Assembly: GCF_011378715.1 (NCBI RefSeq)
Contig: NZ_WTKU01000015.1
Coordinates: forward strand, 40,077 to 104,076
Direction of reading: 5' to 3'
DNA: 64,000 nt
Source: Psychromonas sp. SA13A
GTDB taxonomy: Bacteria; Pseudomonadota; Gammaproteobacteria; Enterobacterales; Psychromonadaceae
Part shown: piece by piece, positions 8,680-16,399 of the stretch
Layout: every line of letters begins with the position of its first letter
Position numbering within the stretch: the stretch's first letter is position 1
Position numbers and translations under genes: made by a program
Notes under the pieces: model-generated
Told to the model about the DNA's origin: nothing
What the model saw: the letters and a program-made list of their open reading frames with translations, nothing else
Databases searched by the model: none

Positions 8680-9387
8680 TTAATGTTCATTTACTGAAGG
8701 TGCGTCATTATCTAACCACATATAACCTCTGCCACGAAAGTTTTTTACCCTAATTTGACCATCTAAACGAGTAGGTAATTTACGACGTAAGTTACTTAAA
8801 TGCATATCAATACTGCGGTCAAATTTTTGTAATTTTTTACCTAAAACCTGTTCACTTAATGCTGATTTTTCCAATAACTGACCGGGATTGGTTAAGAATT
8901 TTTCTAATAACAATAATTCAGTATTAGTAAGCTCAATGGTACGTTCTTGGCACAAGGCTTGTTGTTGACTAGGAAATAACTCAATATCTAAATGTGATAT
9001 TTTATTATCTGCATTGCCTTTTTTGTATTGAATTCGTCGTAACATCACTTTAATTCGACCGGATAAATCACGCTCACTAAAAGGTTTGGTTAAATAATCA
9101 TCTGCTCCCATTCCTAAGCTGATCACTTGTTCGGTTTGATCATTTTCTGCTGTCAGCATTAATACTGGGGTATCCGTTTTTTGTCTTATTAGTTTTAGCA
9201 TCTCAAAGCCAGACATACGTGGCATTACCCCATCTAATATGATCAAATCGTAATCTTTTATTAAGAATTTATTTAAGCCTTCCTCGCCATCGTAGGCTGT
9301 TTCAACAATGAAACCTTCGGAAGTTAAGTTTTTATCGAGTAAGGAAACTAACTCTTTATCATCATCGATTAATAATAAATTTTTCAT
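8680..9387 (-). CDS. CpxR-type OmpR-family response regulator, no adjacent kinase
   Basis: This is a 235-residue two-domain regulator. The receiver domain has the acidic pocket D8-D9-D10, phospho-acceptor D52 (LIILDGVMP), T79 and K101 (TKPFSE). The C-terminal winged-helix DNA-binding domain includes QVLGKKLQKFDRSIDMHLSN and the wing RGRGYMW. These closely parallel CpxR, the envelope-stress regulator. I chose the ATG at 9387 because the receiver domain begins there. An in-frame upstream start would add 21 residues that fit no receiver domain. No CpxA sensor kinase or CpxP is beside it. Upstream are 570 bp with an inverted repeat, then fieF in divergent orientation, which recalls the cpx-fieF neighbourhood of enterobacteria. 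Confidence 0.85.
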   Translation of the reverse strand: MKNLLLIDDDKELVSLLDKNLTSEGFIVETAYDGEEGLNKFLIKDYDLIILDGVMPRMSGFEMLKLIRQKTDTPVLMLTAENDQTEQVISLGMGADDYLTKPFSERDLSGRIKVMLRRIQYKKGNADNKISHLDIELFPSQQQALCQERTIELTNTELLLLEKFLTNPGQLLEKSALSEQVLGKKLQKFDRSIDMHLSNLRRKLPTRLDGQIRVKNFRGRGYMWLDNDAPSVNEH

Positions 9388-9570
9388 TGTATAGCCTATG
9401 TAAATCGTGTGAATAGCAATATCAAGTAGCGAGTCTGCTTGAAGTGGCATTATTGTTATTTCAGGGAAAAGTAAGCTATGTTTAGCGTTTTATTTATTAA
9501 GATTTTTGTAAAAATGAATCTTAAACTTGGCTCTGCATATTTAAGTAAATCAATGAATTCAATAGATTGA

Positions 9571-9603
9571 CTACACTATACCCTATAAAGAGGTATATTG
9601 TAG
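9571..9603. promoter_or_regulatory. imperfect inverted repeat, possible operator
   Basis: The arms CTACACTATACC (9571-9582) and GGTATATTGTAG (9592-9603) are complementary at 11 of 12 positions, with a 9-bp centre (33 bp in all). It lies about 185 bp upstream of the response-regulator start and about 360 bp upstream of fieF. The symmetry suits a dimeric regulator. It does not look like a CpxR direct repeat (GTAAA-N5-GTAAA). Confidence 0.4.
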
Positions 9604-9763
9604 GTCTCTATTTTATATCTTGCACGTAAATGATTGAATAAATGATAATCTATTGAAGTAGGTCAACATAATTGCACTGATAAATAGGGGGAGTTTAATA
9701 AACTACAATATTTTCTATTTGTTAATGTGCCTGCTTAACCATGATTTTTTATCGGTTCGAATT

Positions 9764-9847
9764 AAGTGCAATACTTGAAGTTAAAAGCGCAATATCTGAA
9801 GTTAAAAACGTAATACCTGAAGTTAAAACCGCAAGACTTCAAGTTAA
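9764..9847. repeat. 21-bp tandem repeat, four copies
   Basis: Four head-to-tail units of exactly 21 bp begin at 9764, 9785, 9806 and 9827. Their consensus is AA-G/C-CGCAATAC-TGAAGTTAA with two to four changes per unit. The array ends 112 bp upstream of the fieF start. Every unit carries stop codons in at least one frame and no ORF runs through it. The two-turn period would place equal motifs on one face of the helix. Confidence 0.75.
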
Positions 9848-9959
9848 TCGTTTAAATTGAGTTATGTGTACTGCCTTTTCATTGTGTTGTCACTGCGTTT
9901 TGTTTATTAAATCTTAACGGGTATAATAGCCAACCAACACTTTTTAGAGCTGTAATCTT

Positions 9960-10892
9960 GTGAAAAAAACACAACAACCTGAAGAATATGCATACTTAGT
10001 AAAACGAGCAGGTCAAGCAGCTATTATTGCCGCCTCTTTATTGATTATTGTGAAGCTTGTTGCTTGGATGGTGACCGGATCATCAAGTATCCTTGCTGCG
10101 TTGACGGATTCATTAATGGATGTAACCACTTCTATTATTAACCTTTTTGCAATTAAGGTTGCCCTACAGCCTGCCGATAAAGAGCACCGTTTTGGTCATG
10201 GCAAAGCAGAAAGCTTAGCCGGATTAGTACAAGCCGCGTTTATTTCTGGGTCTTCTGTTTTCCTGATGATCAATGGTATTTCAGCGGTGATTAACAATCA
10301 TCAAATCGTTGCTACTAATTTAGGGATCTCGGTGATGATCTTATCCTTAGTTGTGACGCTTGCATTAGTTTTCTTTCAAAGTTATGTGGTGAAAAAAACC
10401 AACAGCATGGCGATAAAAGCCGATTCTTTACATTACCGAACTGATATTGTGCTGAATGGTGCGGTGTTATTGGCTATTGTTTTAGCTGGCTATGGTTGGG
10501 GGTGGGCTGATGGTGTGTTTGCCATTGCAGTGAGCCTTTATATTTTACACGGTGCATGGGAAATCGGCAGCCAATCAATTGATGCTTTGATGGATAAACA
10601 ACTCCCTCAAGAAGATAATGAGCTGATCCTTAAATTGGCTTATAAAGTAGAGGGCGTGCGTGGTGTGCATGATTTAAGAACACGTTCTTCCGGTTACATT
10701 AAATTTATACAATTACATCTAGAGTTAGATGATGGACAAAGCTTATATGATGCGCATAACAAAGCAGACAAGCTTGAGTTTGGCTTACAAGCCGCTTTTC
10801 CCGGTGCAGATATATTGATTCATCTTGACCCTATTTCTGTGGTACCGATAGAGAAACGAAATGAAGCAGTAAACATCGACGCACCGGTCTAG
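9960..10892 (+). CDS. fieF: cation diffusion facilitator FieF (Fe2+/Zn2+ efflux)
   Basis: FieF is an inner-membrane antiporter that exports divalent cations (Zn2+, Fe2+) in exchange for protons. The 310-residue protein has six hydrophobic spans. The metal site is D50 and D54 in span 2 (LTDSLMD) with H158 and D162 in span 5 (ADSLHYRTD), the FieF-type DD-HD quartet. The HRFGHGKAE loop after span 2 is conserved. A cytoplasmic ferredoxin-like domain follows from about residue 210 with HDLRTRSSG. Translation starts at GTG (9960) and this start gives the usual family length. The gene is preceded by the 21-bp repeats and followed 60 bp later by cysE in the same direction. Confidence 0.93.
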   Translation: MKKTQQPEEYAYLVKRAGQAAIIAASLLIIVKLVAWMVTGSSSILAALTDSLMDVTTSIINLFAIKVALQPADKEHRFGHGKAESLAGLVQAAFISGSSVFLMINGISAVINNHQIVATNLGISVMILSLVVTLALVFFQSYVVKKTNSMAIKADSLHYRTDIVLNGAVLLAIVLAGYGWGWADGVFAIAVSLYILHGAWEIGSQSIDALMDKQLPQEDNELILKLAYKVEGVRGVHDLRTRSSGYIKFIQLHLELDDGQSLYDAHNKADKLEFGLQAAFPGADILIHLDPISVVPIEKRNEAVNIDAPV

Positions 10893-10952
10893 TACAGATA
10901 TAAGATAAATATAGAACCGTATAACATTGATTTGAAAGTTTAAGGGTAAAAA

Positions 10953-11732
10953 ATGGAAGACAAAATTAAAGATCTATGGAAAAAAATCAGGGAAGAAGCA
11001 TGGGCAAGTTCGTCTAGTGAGCCTATTTTGGCTAGCTTTTTTCACTCTACCATTTTAAACCATAAAAACTTATCATCAGCATTAAGTTACCAATTAGCTA
11101 ATCGCTTAGATAGCCGTACTATGCCGGGTATATTAGTACGAGAAGTGATTGATGAAGCCTTTGAGCATGATCCAAGTATTTTAGAAAGTGCGATGGCCGA
11201 TATTCTTGCTGTACAAGAGCGTGACCCTGCCGTGGAAGACTATTCTATTCCGTTATTATATCTAAAGGGCTTTCATGCGATTCAAATCCATCGTGTAGCA
11301 CATTGGTTATGGCAACAAAATCGTATTGCATTAGCATTGTATTTACAAAATCGCAGCTCAGTTATCTTTGGTGTAGATGTACATCCTGCAGCGACTATTG
11401 GTAAAGGTATTATGTTTGACCATGCTACTGGCGTGGTGGTGGGTGAAACCGCGGTTATTGAAGATAACGTTTCAATCTTACAAGGTGTTACCTTAGGAGG
11501 CACAGGTAAGGAGAGCGGTGATCGTCATCCTAAAATTCGCCAAGGAGTTATGATTGGCGCGGGTGCAAAAGTATTGGGTAATATCGAAATCGGTATCGGA
11601 GCAAAAATAGGTGCGGGTAGTGTCGTTCTAGAGGCTGTGCCGGCTCATACTACCGTAGCAGGTGTACCGGCTAAAATTGTTGGTAGACCATCTTGTGATA
11701 TGCCGTCGTTATCCATGGAACAGTGTTTGTGA
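10953..11732 (+). CDS. cysE: serine O-acetyltransferase CysE
   Basis: CysE transfers acetyl from acetyl-CoA to L-serine to give O-acetylserine, the first step of cysteine synthesis. The N-terminal helical domain covers about residues 1-140. The left-handed beta-helix follows, with hexapeptide repeats from VDVHPAATIGKGI to GIGAKIGAGSVVL. The catalytic-loop histidines lie in FDHATGVVVGETAVI and in GDRHPKI. The C-terminus ends in a short tail with MEQCL. In the family this tail docks into CysK and carries the site of cysteine feedback. The 259-residue length is typical. AAGGGT lies about 5 nt before the ATG. Confidence 0.95.
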   Translation: MEDKIKDLWKKIREEAWASSSSEPILASFFHSTILNHKNLSSALSYQLANRLDSRTMPGILVREVIDEAFEHDPSILESAMADILAVQERDPAVEDYSIPLLYLKGFHAIQIHRVAHWLWQQNRIALALYLQNRSSVIFGVDVHPAATIGKGIMFDHATGVVVGETAVIEDNVSILQGVTLGGTGKESGDRHPKIRQGVMIGAGAKVLGNIEIGIGAKIGAGSVVLEAVPAHTTVAGVPAKIVGRPSCDMPSLSMEQCL

Positions 11733-11743
11733 ATAGCTCGCTT

Positions 11744-11763
11744 GCCCGTTATAAATAACGGGC
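11744..11763 (+). terminator. hairpin after cysE
   Basis: GCCCGTTA pairs with TAACGGGC around a TAAA loop, 12 bp after the cysE stop. No T-run follows, so it may act as an RNA 3' end stabiliser or a weak terminator. Confidence 0.5.
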
Positions 11764-11783
11764 TTGGCAAATTCAATCTTGAG

Positions 11784-11815
11784 TTGCTTAAATCCTAAAT
11801 TGCTTAAATACTAAT
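11784..11815. repeat. 16-bp tandem duplication
   Basis: TTGCTTAAATCCTAAA is followed directly by TTGCTTAAATACTAAT, two copies with 14 of 16 bases equal. It lies between the cysE hairpin and the end of the convergent DUF1653 gene. Confidence 0.6.
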
Positions 11816-12036
11816 TATTCTGAGTCAACATACGCAAAGCGTGGTTGGCTTTTCCCCTCTATTTCGACATTTTCTACAAACATTGCTAAGGGTCTTACCC
11901 ATAAATCGCCTTGTCCATATAAAGGTCGGTAAATGACCATTTCTTCTTCAGTTTCACTGTGAAAAGCTATTCCTTCAACTTGATAAAAGCTGCCTTTATA
12001 ATGTTGGTATTTACCCATTTGTAATTGTTTTGACAT
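11815..12036 (-). CDS. DUF1653 domain protein
   Basis: This small 73-residue protein shows the pattern GKYQHYKGSFYQVEGIAFHSETEEEMVIYRPLYGQGDLWVRP in its first two thirds. That is the hallmark of the DUF1653 family. Members are short, beta-rich, cytosolic proteins of unknown function. I chose the ATG at 12036 because it has AGGTAA eight bases upstream and places the domain near the N-terminus. The longer frame, from 12126, would add 30 residues with no similarity to the family. It is convergent with cysE and divergent from zapB. Confidence 0.8.
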   Translation of the reverse strand: MSKQLQMGKYQHYKGSFYQVEGIAFHSETEEEMVIYRPLYGQGDLWVRPLAMFVENVEIEGKSQPRFAYVDSE

Positions 12037-12207
12037 TTTATTACCTAAAAAATTAAAAAAATTGCAGATTAGACTAACATACTTCAACTTTAAAGAGGAA
12101 TTGGCGGTTTTTTCCATAAAAATCAAAACAAAGGTTGAATAAGCGTCTTGGAATGCTTATTCTCGTTGCATTCCAGTTAACAACTACTTTGTATTAAGGG
12201 ACTCCAA

Positions 12208-12441
12208 ATGACATTTGAGCTATTAGAAAAATTAGAAAACAAAATCAACCAAGCTGTAGAGACAATTGCACTACTGCAAATGGAAATTGAAGAACTTAAA
12301 GAAGATAAAGTTAATCTAGCAAACAAAACTGAACAATTACAATCTGACAACGAACGTTTGAATGCTGAGCATCAACAATGGCAAGATCGTTTAAGCGCTT
12401 TAGTGGGTAAGATTGAACAAGCTGAAGAGAATGTTGAATAA
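12208..12441 (+). CDS. zapB: cell division protein ZapB
   Basis: ZapB is a 77-residue coiled-coil protein that thickens the Z-ring through ZapA and links it to MatP and the Ter region. The whole chain shows heptad periodicity with no proline or glycine breaks before the C-terminal GKIEQAEE. It begins with the family-typical MTFELLEKLENKINQAVETI. Size matches E. coli ZapB (81 aa). AAGGGA stands 7 nt before the ATG. The gene is monocistronic and ends at a clear terminator 90 bp downstream. Confidence 0.92.
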   Translation: MTFELLEKLENKINQAVETIALLQMEIEELKEDKVNLANKTEQLQSDNERLNAEHQQWQDRLSALVGKIEQAEENVE

Positions 12442-12530
12442 TTGATAATCGATTTTTTGGACTCTATTTTAAAACGAATAATTGTTTGATTAAATAACTG
12501 ATCACAAGTTAAACGTTAAAAAGAAGCATT

Positions 12531-12559
12531 AAAAAAGCCCAATTAAATTGGGCTTTTTT
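12531..12559 (+). terminator. intrinsic terminator after zapB
   Basis: AAAAAAGCCCAATT pairs with AATTGGGCTTTTTT with almost no loop. A T-run follows on the plus strand and the A-run on the left allows reverse use. Confidence 0.88.
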
Positions 12560-12565
12560 GTGTCT

Positions 12566-12621
12566 ATTACATTGCTACTTAATGCGAAGGTTAATTACAT
12601 TGCTACTTAATGCAAAGGTTA
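12566..12621. repeat. 28-bp tandem duplication
   Basis: Two head-to-tail copies of a 28-bp unit start at 12566 and 12594 and differ at a single base (GCGAAGG versus GCAAAGG). A degraded fragment (ATTAATGTAAAGGC) follows. It lies just after the zapB terminator and before the end of rraA. The near identity suggests a recent event. Confidence 0.85.
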
Positions 12622-12690
12622 ATTAATGTAAAGGCTATGCTCATTGTTTGGAGTGATTCTATGAGTCGCCAATACCACTAACTAAAAACG

Positions 12691-13206
12691 CTAGAACACA
12701 TCTTCTTCATCGGCATCTTCAGTTTCTAAAACTAAAGGCTCTGGAGAAATAACGATACCTGTACTATCGGCATATAAAAAGTCTTCAGGTAAAAAAGTCA
12801 CCCCAGCAAAATTCACCGGTGAGTTAATTTCACCCACTTCGTTATCATCTGCACCGACTGGCATTGCAGTAATCGCTTGAATGCCAATATCTAATTCTTC
12901 TAGTGTGTCTACTTCACGTACACAACCGTTAACTACAATACCTTCCCAACCATTTTCCACGGCTAAATCGGCAATATGTGCATTAATTAGGGCACGACGT
13001 AAAGAGCCGCCACCATCAATCAGTAATACTTTACCTGCACCATTTTCTTCTAATGCTTTATATATTAAACCAACAGACTCAAAGCATTTAATGGTTACCA
13101 CTTCCCCCGCAAAGGAGTTACGCCCACCAAAATTAGTTAATAGTGGTTCTGCGACGTCAATGGTATCCGCGTAGATATCACATAAAACAGAGGTATTGTA
13201 TTGCAT
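12691..13206 (-). CDS. rraA: ribonuclease E activity regulator RraA
   Basis: RraA is a trimeric cytosolic protein that binds RNase E and its degradosome helicases and slows mRNA decay. The family signature runs from [19 protein letters not shown] through [10 protein letters not shown] to [38 protein letters not shown] then follows. The C-terminal DADEEDVF tail is acidic. I place the start at the ATG at 13206 (MQYNTS), which matches the family N-terminus and has GTGAG upstream. The frame can be extended to a GTG at 13218 (MSMH added) with no better ribosome-binding site. The resulting length is 171 aa. Confidence 0.92.
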   Translation of the reverse strand: MQYNTSVLCDIYADTIDVAEPLLTNFGGRNSFAGEVVTIKCFESVGLIYKALEENGAGKVLLIDGGGSLRRALINAHIADLAVENGWEGIVVNGCVREVDTLEELDIGIQAITAMPVGADDNEVGEINSPVNFAGVTFLPEDFLYADSTGIVISPEPLVLETEDADEEDVF

Positions 13207-13313
13207 ATGCATGCTCACTTTTAATGATGAAGTATAAGTTCAGTATAAACGTAACACACTCTATTTCAATCTTATTCTCTGATATTTGTCGAAAATTAGA
13301 GCAATCTTTTAAG

Positions 13314-13772
13314 TTAGTCTAATTCGTCAAAAGTACTGCGTTCAAAGGACTTCTCACAGTAGTGACACTTTAGTTTTAAGGTGCTTTTTTGTTTAACATA
13401 AAAGCGTGTTTGAACCGGTTCATTATGGCTAATACAATTGCTATTAGGGCAGGCAAGAACACCAATAAATGAGCTTGGTAATTGCACCTGAAATTTATTA
13501 ACCACTTTAAAATCTTTAATTTGATTAATGGTTGCATTAGGTGCAAATAAAGCTAATTGATTCGCTTGTTGATCATTAAAGAATGTATTTTCGATTTTAA
13601 TTAAATCTTTACCCTGACCATTATGTGTTGCAAGGTTTAAACCGATGGTTATTTTTTCATTGGTCTGTGTAAATTTAAAAAATTTTAGTATTTTTACACC
13701 CTGCTGTGCTGGAATATGGTCAATCACCGAACCGTGTTCAATTGCTTCTACTTGTAATTTTTTTTGCATCAT
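13314..13772 (-). CDS. pyrI: aspartate carbamoyltransferase regulatory subunit PyrI
   Basis: PyrI forms the regulatory dimers of ATCase and binds the effectors CTP and ATP. The N-terminal allosteric domain begins with [20 protein letters not shown]. The C-terminal zinc domain has the four cysteines in CPNSNC and CHYC (about residues 108-141). Length (152 aa) equals that of E. coli PyrI. The start ATG lies 6 bp after the pyrB stop codon, and its AAGG ribosome-binding site overlaps the end of pyrB, so the two are co-translated. A second ATG directly follows the first. Confidence 0.96.
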   Translation of the reverse strand: MMQKKLQVEAIEHGSVIDHIPAQQGVKILKFFKFTQTNEKITIGLNLATHNGQGKDLIKIENTFFNDQQANQLALFAPNATINQIKDFKVVNKFQVQLPSSFIGVLACPNSNCISHNEPVQTRFYVKQKSTLKLKCHYCEKSFERSTFDELD

Positions 13773-13778
13773 AAAACC

Positions 13779-14714
13779 TTAAGCGTTTGCTTGAAAATGA
13801 TTGCTTAATAATAAAGCAAGTAATGCTTGGCGTGCATACACCCCATTTTGCGCTTGCTGAAAATAATACGCATAGGGCGTGTCGTCGACATCTATATTGA
13901 TTTCATCAACGCGTGGCAAAGGGTGTAAGACTTTCAGGTTGTCTCTAACATTACCTAGCATGCTGGCATTTAATAAAAAAGCTGACTTCATATGCTGGTA
14001 TTCTGTTTCATCAAAGCGTTCTTTTTGCACCCTGGTCATATATAAAATATCCAGTTCATCGACCACTTCTTCAATGCTGCTGTGCAGAGAAAAATTGATA
14101 TTACGTTCATTCAGCTCTTCGATAATATAATCAGGCATAGCTAACGCTTCGGGCGAAATAAAGTAGAAGTTACAATTAAATAAGGATAAAGCTTGCGCTA
14201 AAGAATGCACGGTTCGCCCATATTTAAGGTCGCCAACAAAGGCAATATTTAGATTATCTAAGGTTGCCTGTGTTTCATAAATGGTGAACAAATCCAAGAG
14301 AGTTTGCGTGGGATGTTGGTTAGAACCATCACCGCCATTAATTACTGGGATTTCAGTAAACTCAGAAGCTAAACGCGCTGCTCCTTCCTGTGGATGACGC
14401 ATAAAAAAAGCATCCGCATAGGACGCAATAATTTTTACCGAATCGGCCAGTGTTTCACCTTTTTGTGCCAATGATGTATTACCACCACTATCAAATCCAA
14501 TGACGCTGCCACCTAAACGTTGTACTGCTGTTTCAAAGGATAAACGAGTTCGCGTTGAGGCTTCAAAAAAGCAACTTGCTATCACTTTGTTTTTTAACAG
14601 TTCAGGTTGTGGAGTTTGTTTTAAGGAGTGGGCAGTTTGAAGGATTAGTTCTAGGTCTGAACGTGATAAATCAGCAATGGAGATAATATTTTTTTGGTAT
14701 AACGGATTATTCAT
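13779..14714 (-). CDS. pyrB: aspartate carbamoyltransferase catalytic subunit PyrB
   Basis: PyrB catalyses carbamoyl phosphate plus L-aspartate to N-carbamoyl-L-aspartate, the committed step of pyrimidine synthesis. It shows the carbamoyl-phosphate loop [12 protein letters not shown] (about 50-61), the 80s loop [12 protein letters not shown] and [15 protein letters not shown]. It also has the aspartate-binding [11 protein letters not shown] near 264-274. At 311 residues it is full length. It is the first gene of a pyrBI operon. Its ATG overlaps the stop codon of a short upstream frame (ATGA), and a TATAAT at 14775-14780 is a plausible -10 element. Confidence 0.96.
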   Translation of the reverse strand: MNNPLYQKNIISIADLSRSDLELILQTAHSLKQTPQPELLKNKVIASCFFEASTRTRLSFETAVQRLGGSVIGFDSGGNTSLAQKGETLADSVKIIASYADAFFMRHPQEGAARLASEFTEIPVINGGDGSNQHPTQTLLDLFTIYETQATLDNLNIAFVGDLKYGRTVHSLAQALSLFNCNFYFISPEALAMPDYIIEELNERNINFSLHSSIEEVVDELDILYMTRVQKERFDETEYQHMKSAFLLNASMLGNVRDNLKVLHPLPRVDEINIDVDDTPYAYYFQQAQNGVYARQALLALLLSNHFQANA

Positions 14715-14774
14715 TTTTTCACACTCATGTTGTCGGCCATGTTATTCGGATAAGTGAAGCAGATAATGGCAAAA

Positions 14775-14780
14775 ATTATA
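14775..14780 (-). promoter_or_regulatory. possible pyrB -10 element
   Basis: TATAAT on the minus strand lies 61 bp before the pyrB ATG and is followed by a TTTT tract. The -35 region is not convincing. The leader from here encodes a nine-codon frame (MADNMSVKK) whose TGA overlaps the pyrB ATG. It has no visible ribosome-binding site of its own. Confidence 0.35.
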
Positions 14781-14885
14781 TCACTATCAATTGCTTTTGT
14801 TGTTATTAATCCTACTAAATTTTGATCGCATGGGTTGCTGATAAAGGTTATCCTCAAAATTGATTTTCTGGTTGAGTGGTTTGAG

Positions 14886-16340
14886 ATGTTAAAAGTTTGT
14901 TTATTAATAATAAGTAGTATTTTTTGTACAGGTGTCATCGCGCGAGAATGGCAGGATTTACAGGCATTATTGCCAAAGGGTACTCAGGTTTCATATTTAG
15001 TTATCGATGCTAAAACAAAAATTAAAGTCGCTTCTTTTCAAGAAGAGTCATTAAGAACACCAGCTAGCGTTCAAAAGCTACTGACGGCGACTACCGCTAA
15101 GTTGTATTTGGGTGAAAAATATCGTTATCAAACGGTTATTAAAGGCGATAAAAAAGCGATTAAGAAAGGCCAGTATCAAGGTGACATTAGTTTATATTTT
15201 AGTGGAGACCCAACTTTAACGCGGCAGCATATCCGTAAATTATTACGCGCTCTTAAAGCACAAGGGATCAATCGTATTAAGGGAAACTTCTTACTCAATA
15301 ACAGTCAATTTAATGGTTATCAGTGGAGTGATGGTCAAGCATGGAACGACTTAGGTGTATGTTATACAGCACCAGCTAATGCCATCATTGTTAATAGAAA
15401 CTGTGTGTTAGGTAATTTAAGTTTAGCCAGTGCTGATGCCACCAAAGCAACCCTGTTTATTCCAAGTTATGAGCCAGTGGAGATTAGTAGTGATGTGTCT
15501 GTTGTGTCTAAAGCACAACGTGCAGAGCAATTTTGTGCGCTAGAAGTGACTCGCAACAGCAATAATAATTATCACCTTTGGGGCTGTATGGTGCCGAGAA
15601 AACGTGCTTTTCCTTTAGCCTTTGCAGTTACTGATCCTAATACTTATGCACAGCGAATCATTACAAGTGAACTACAGCAAGTAGGGATCTCGTTAGCGGG
15701 GACAGTAAAAATTGATTCACAGCCGATAACACCCGAGCTAAAACTAGATCCTGCATCGACGTTAGCGCTTTATCAATCGCCTTTATTAGATGTGTTATTG
15801 CAACAAATGATGAAAGAGTCCGATAACTTAATTGCTGATAGCTTATTTAAAACTATTGGTGCTCATTATTTTCACCAACCTGGTAACTTTCGTAATGGCT
15901 CTCAGGCGATGAAAGCGATCCTTAAAGAACATGGTATTGACCTTGAAAATGCTTATATAGCAGATGGCTCTGGTTTATCTAGACACAACTTAATGAGCGC
16001 CGAATTATTTATGTCTGTGATGAAGTTTGTTTATACGCAGGATAAGCAATTAGGGTTAATCAATAGTTTTGCCATTGCCGGTATCGATGGCACTTTAAAG
16101 TATCACCGTGGCGTTAATACAGCTGCACTTAAAGGTAAGGTGATTGCTAAAACAGGTTCCTTAAAGGGCGTTGCTAATTTAGTCGGACTTGTGAAAGGTG
16201 AAGCAGGGGACAGATTATTTGTGCTAATGCTTAACGGATATAATCCAGAAAATAGCTCCGTGGACGCTAATATTCCTCGCCATCAAAAAGCGTCTGTGTA
16301 TTTATTTGAAAAAGCCTTTTTTGAGCGCATTTTAGATTAA
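14886..16340 (+). CDS. dacB: D-alanyl-D-alanine carboxypeptidase/endopeptidase DacB (PBP4)
   Basis: PBP4 is a periplasmic class C penicillin-binding protein that trims and cleaves peptidoglycan cross-links. From the ATG at 14886 the protein has 484 residues. It begins with a signal peptide (MLKVCLLIISSIFCTGVIA, cleavage near 19/20). The catalytic SxxK motif is S61-V-Q-K64. The SxN motif is the SDN in MMKESDNLIAD, and the KTG motif is in AKTGSLKGVANL. Between SxxK and SxN lies the long inserted region typical of the family. An upstream TTG at 14835 would give a longer frame but would bury the signal peptide, so I reject it. The gene is divergent from pyrB. Confidence 0.93.
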   Translation: MLKVCLLIISSIFCTGVIAREWQDLQALLPKGTQVSYLVIDAKTKIKVASFQEESLRTPASVQKLLTATTAKLYLGEKYRYQTVIKGDKKAIKKGQYQGDISLYFSGDPTLTRQHIRKLLRALKAQGINRIKGNFLLNNSQFNGYQWSDGQAWNDLGVCYTAPANAIIVNRNCVLGNLSLASADATKATLFIPSYEPVEISSDVSVVSKAQRAEQFCALEVTRNSNNNYHLWGCMVPRKRAFPLAFAVTDPNTYAQRIITSELQQVGISLAGTVKIDSQPITPELKLDPASTLALYQSPLLDVLLQQMMKESDNLIADSLFKTIGAHYFHQPGNFRNGSQAMKAILKEHGIDLENAYIADGSGLSRHNLMSAELFMSVMKFVYTQDKQLGLINSFAIAGIDGTLKYHRGVNTAALKGKVIAKTGSLKGVANLVGLVKGEAGDRLFVLMLNGYNPENSSVDANIPRHQKASVYLFEKAFFERILD

Positions 16341-16399
16341 TGTGTGAAGTTTTTATATTGTGGATTACTCAATCATCTGCATTGAGTAATCCATTCAAG

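Larger units (their letters stand above)
9388..9959. other. 572-bp divergent promoter region between cpxR-like gene and fieF
   Basis: The gap separates two divergent genes. It contains a 12-9-12 inverted repeat (9571-9603) and four 21-bp tandem repeats (9764-9847), both listed separately. A GGTTCGAATT at 9754-9763 resembles a tRNA T-loop but has no cloverleaf around it. No ORF is supported. Confidence 0.6.

Noticed and set aside
9388..9450. N-terminal extension of the CpxR-like gene to 9450
   Set aside because: The extra 21 residues precede a perfect receiver-domain start and match no receiver N-terminus, so the ATG at 9387 is preferred.
9754..9763. GGTTCGAATT resembling a tRNA T-loop
   Set aside because: No acceptor, D or anticodon arm can be drawn in the surrounding 80 bases, and the flanking sequence runs into the 21-bp repeats.
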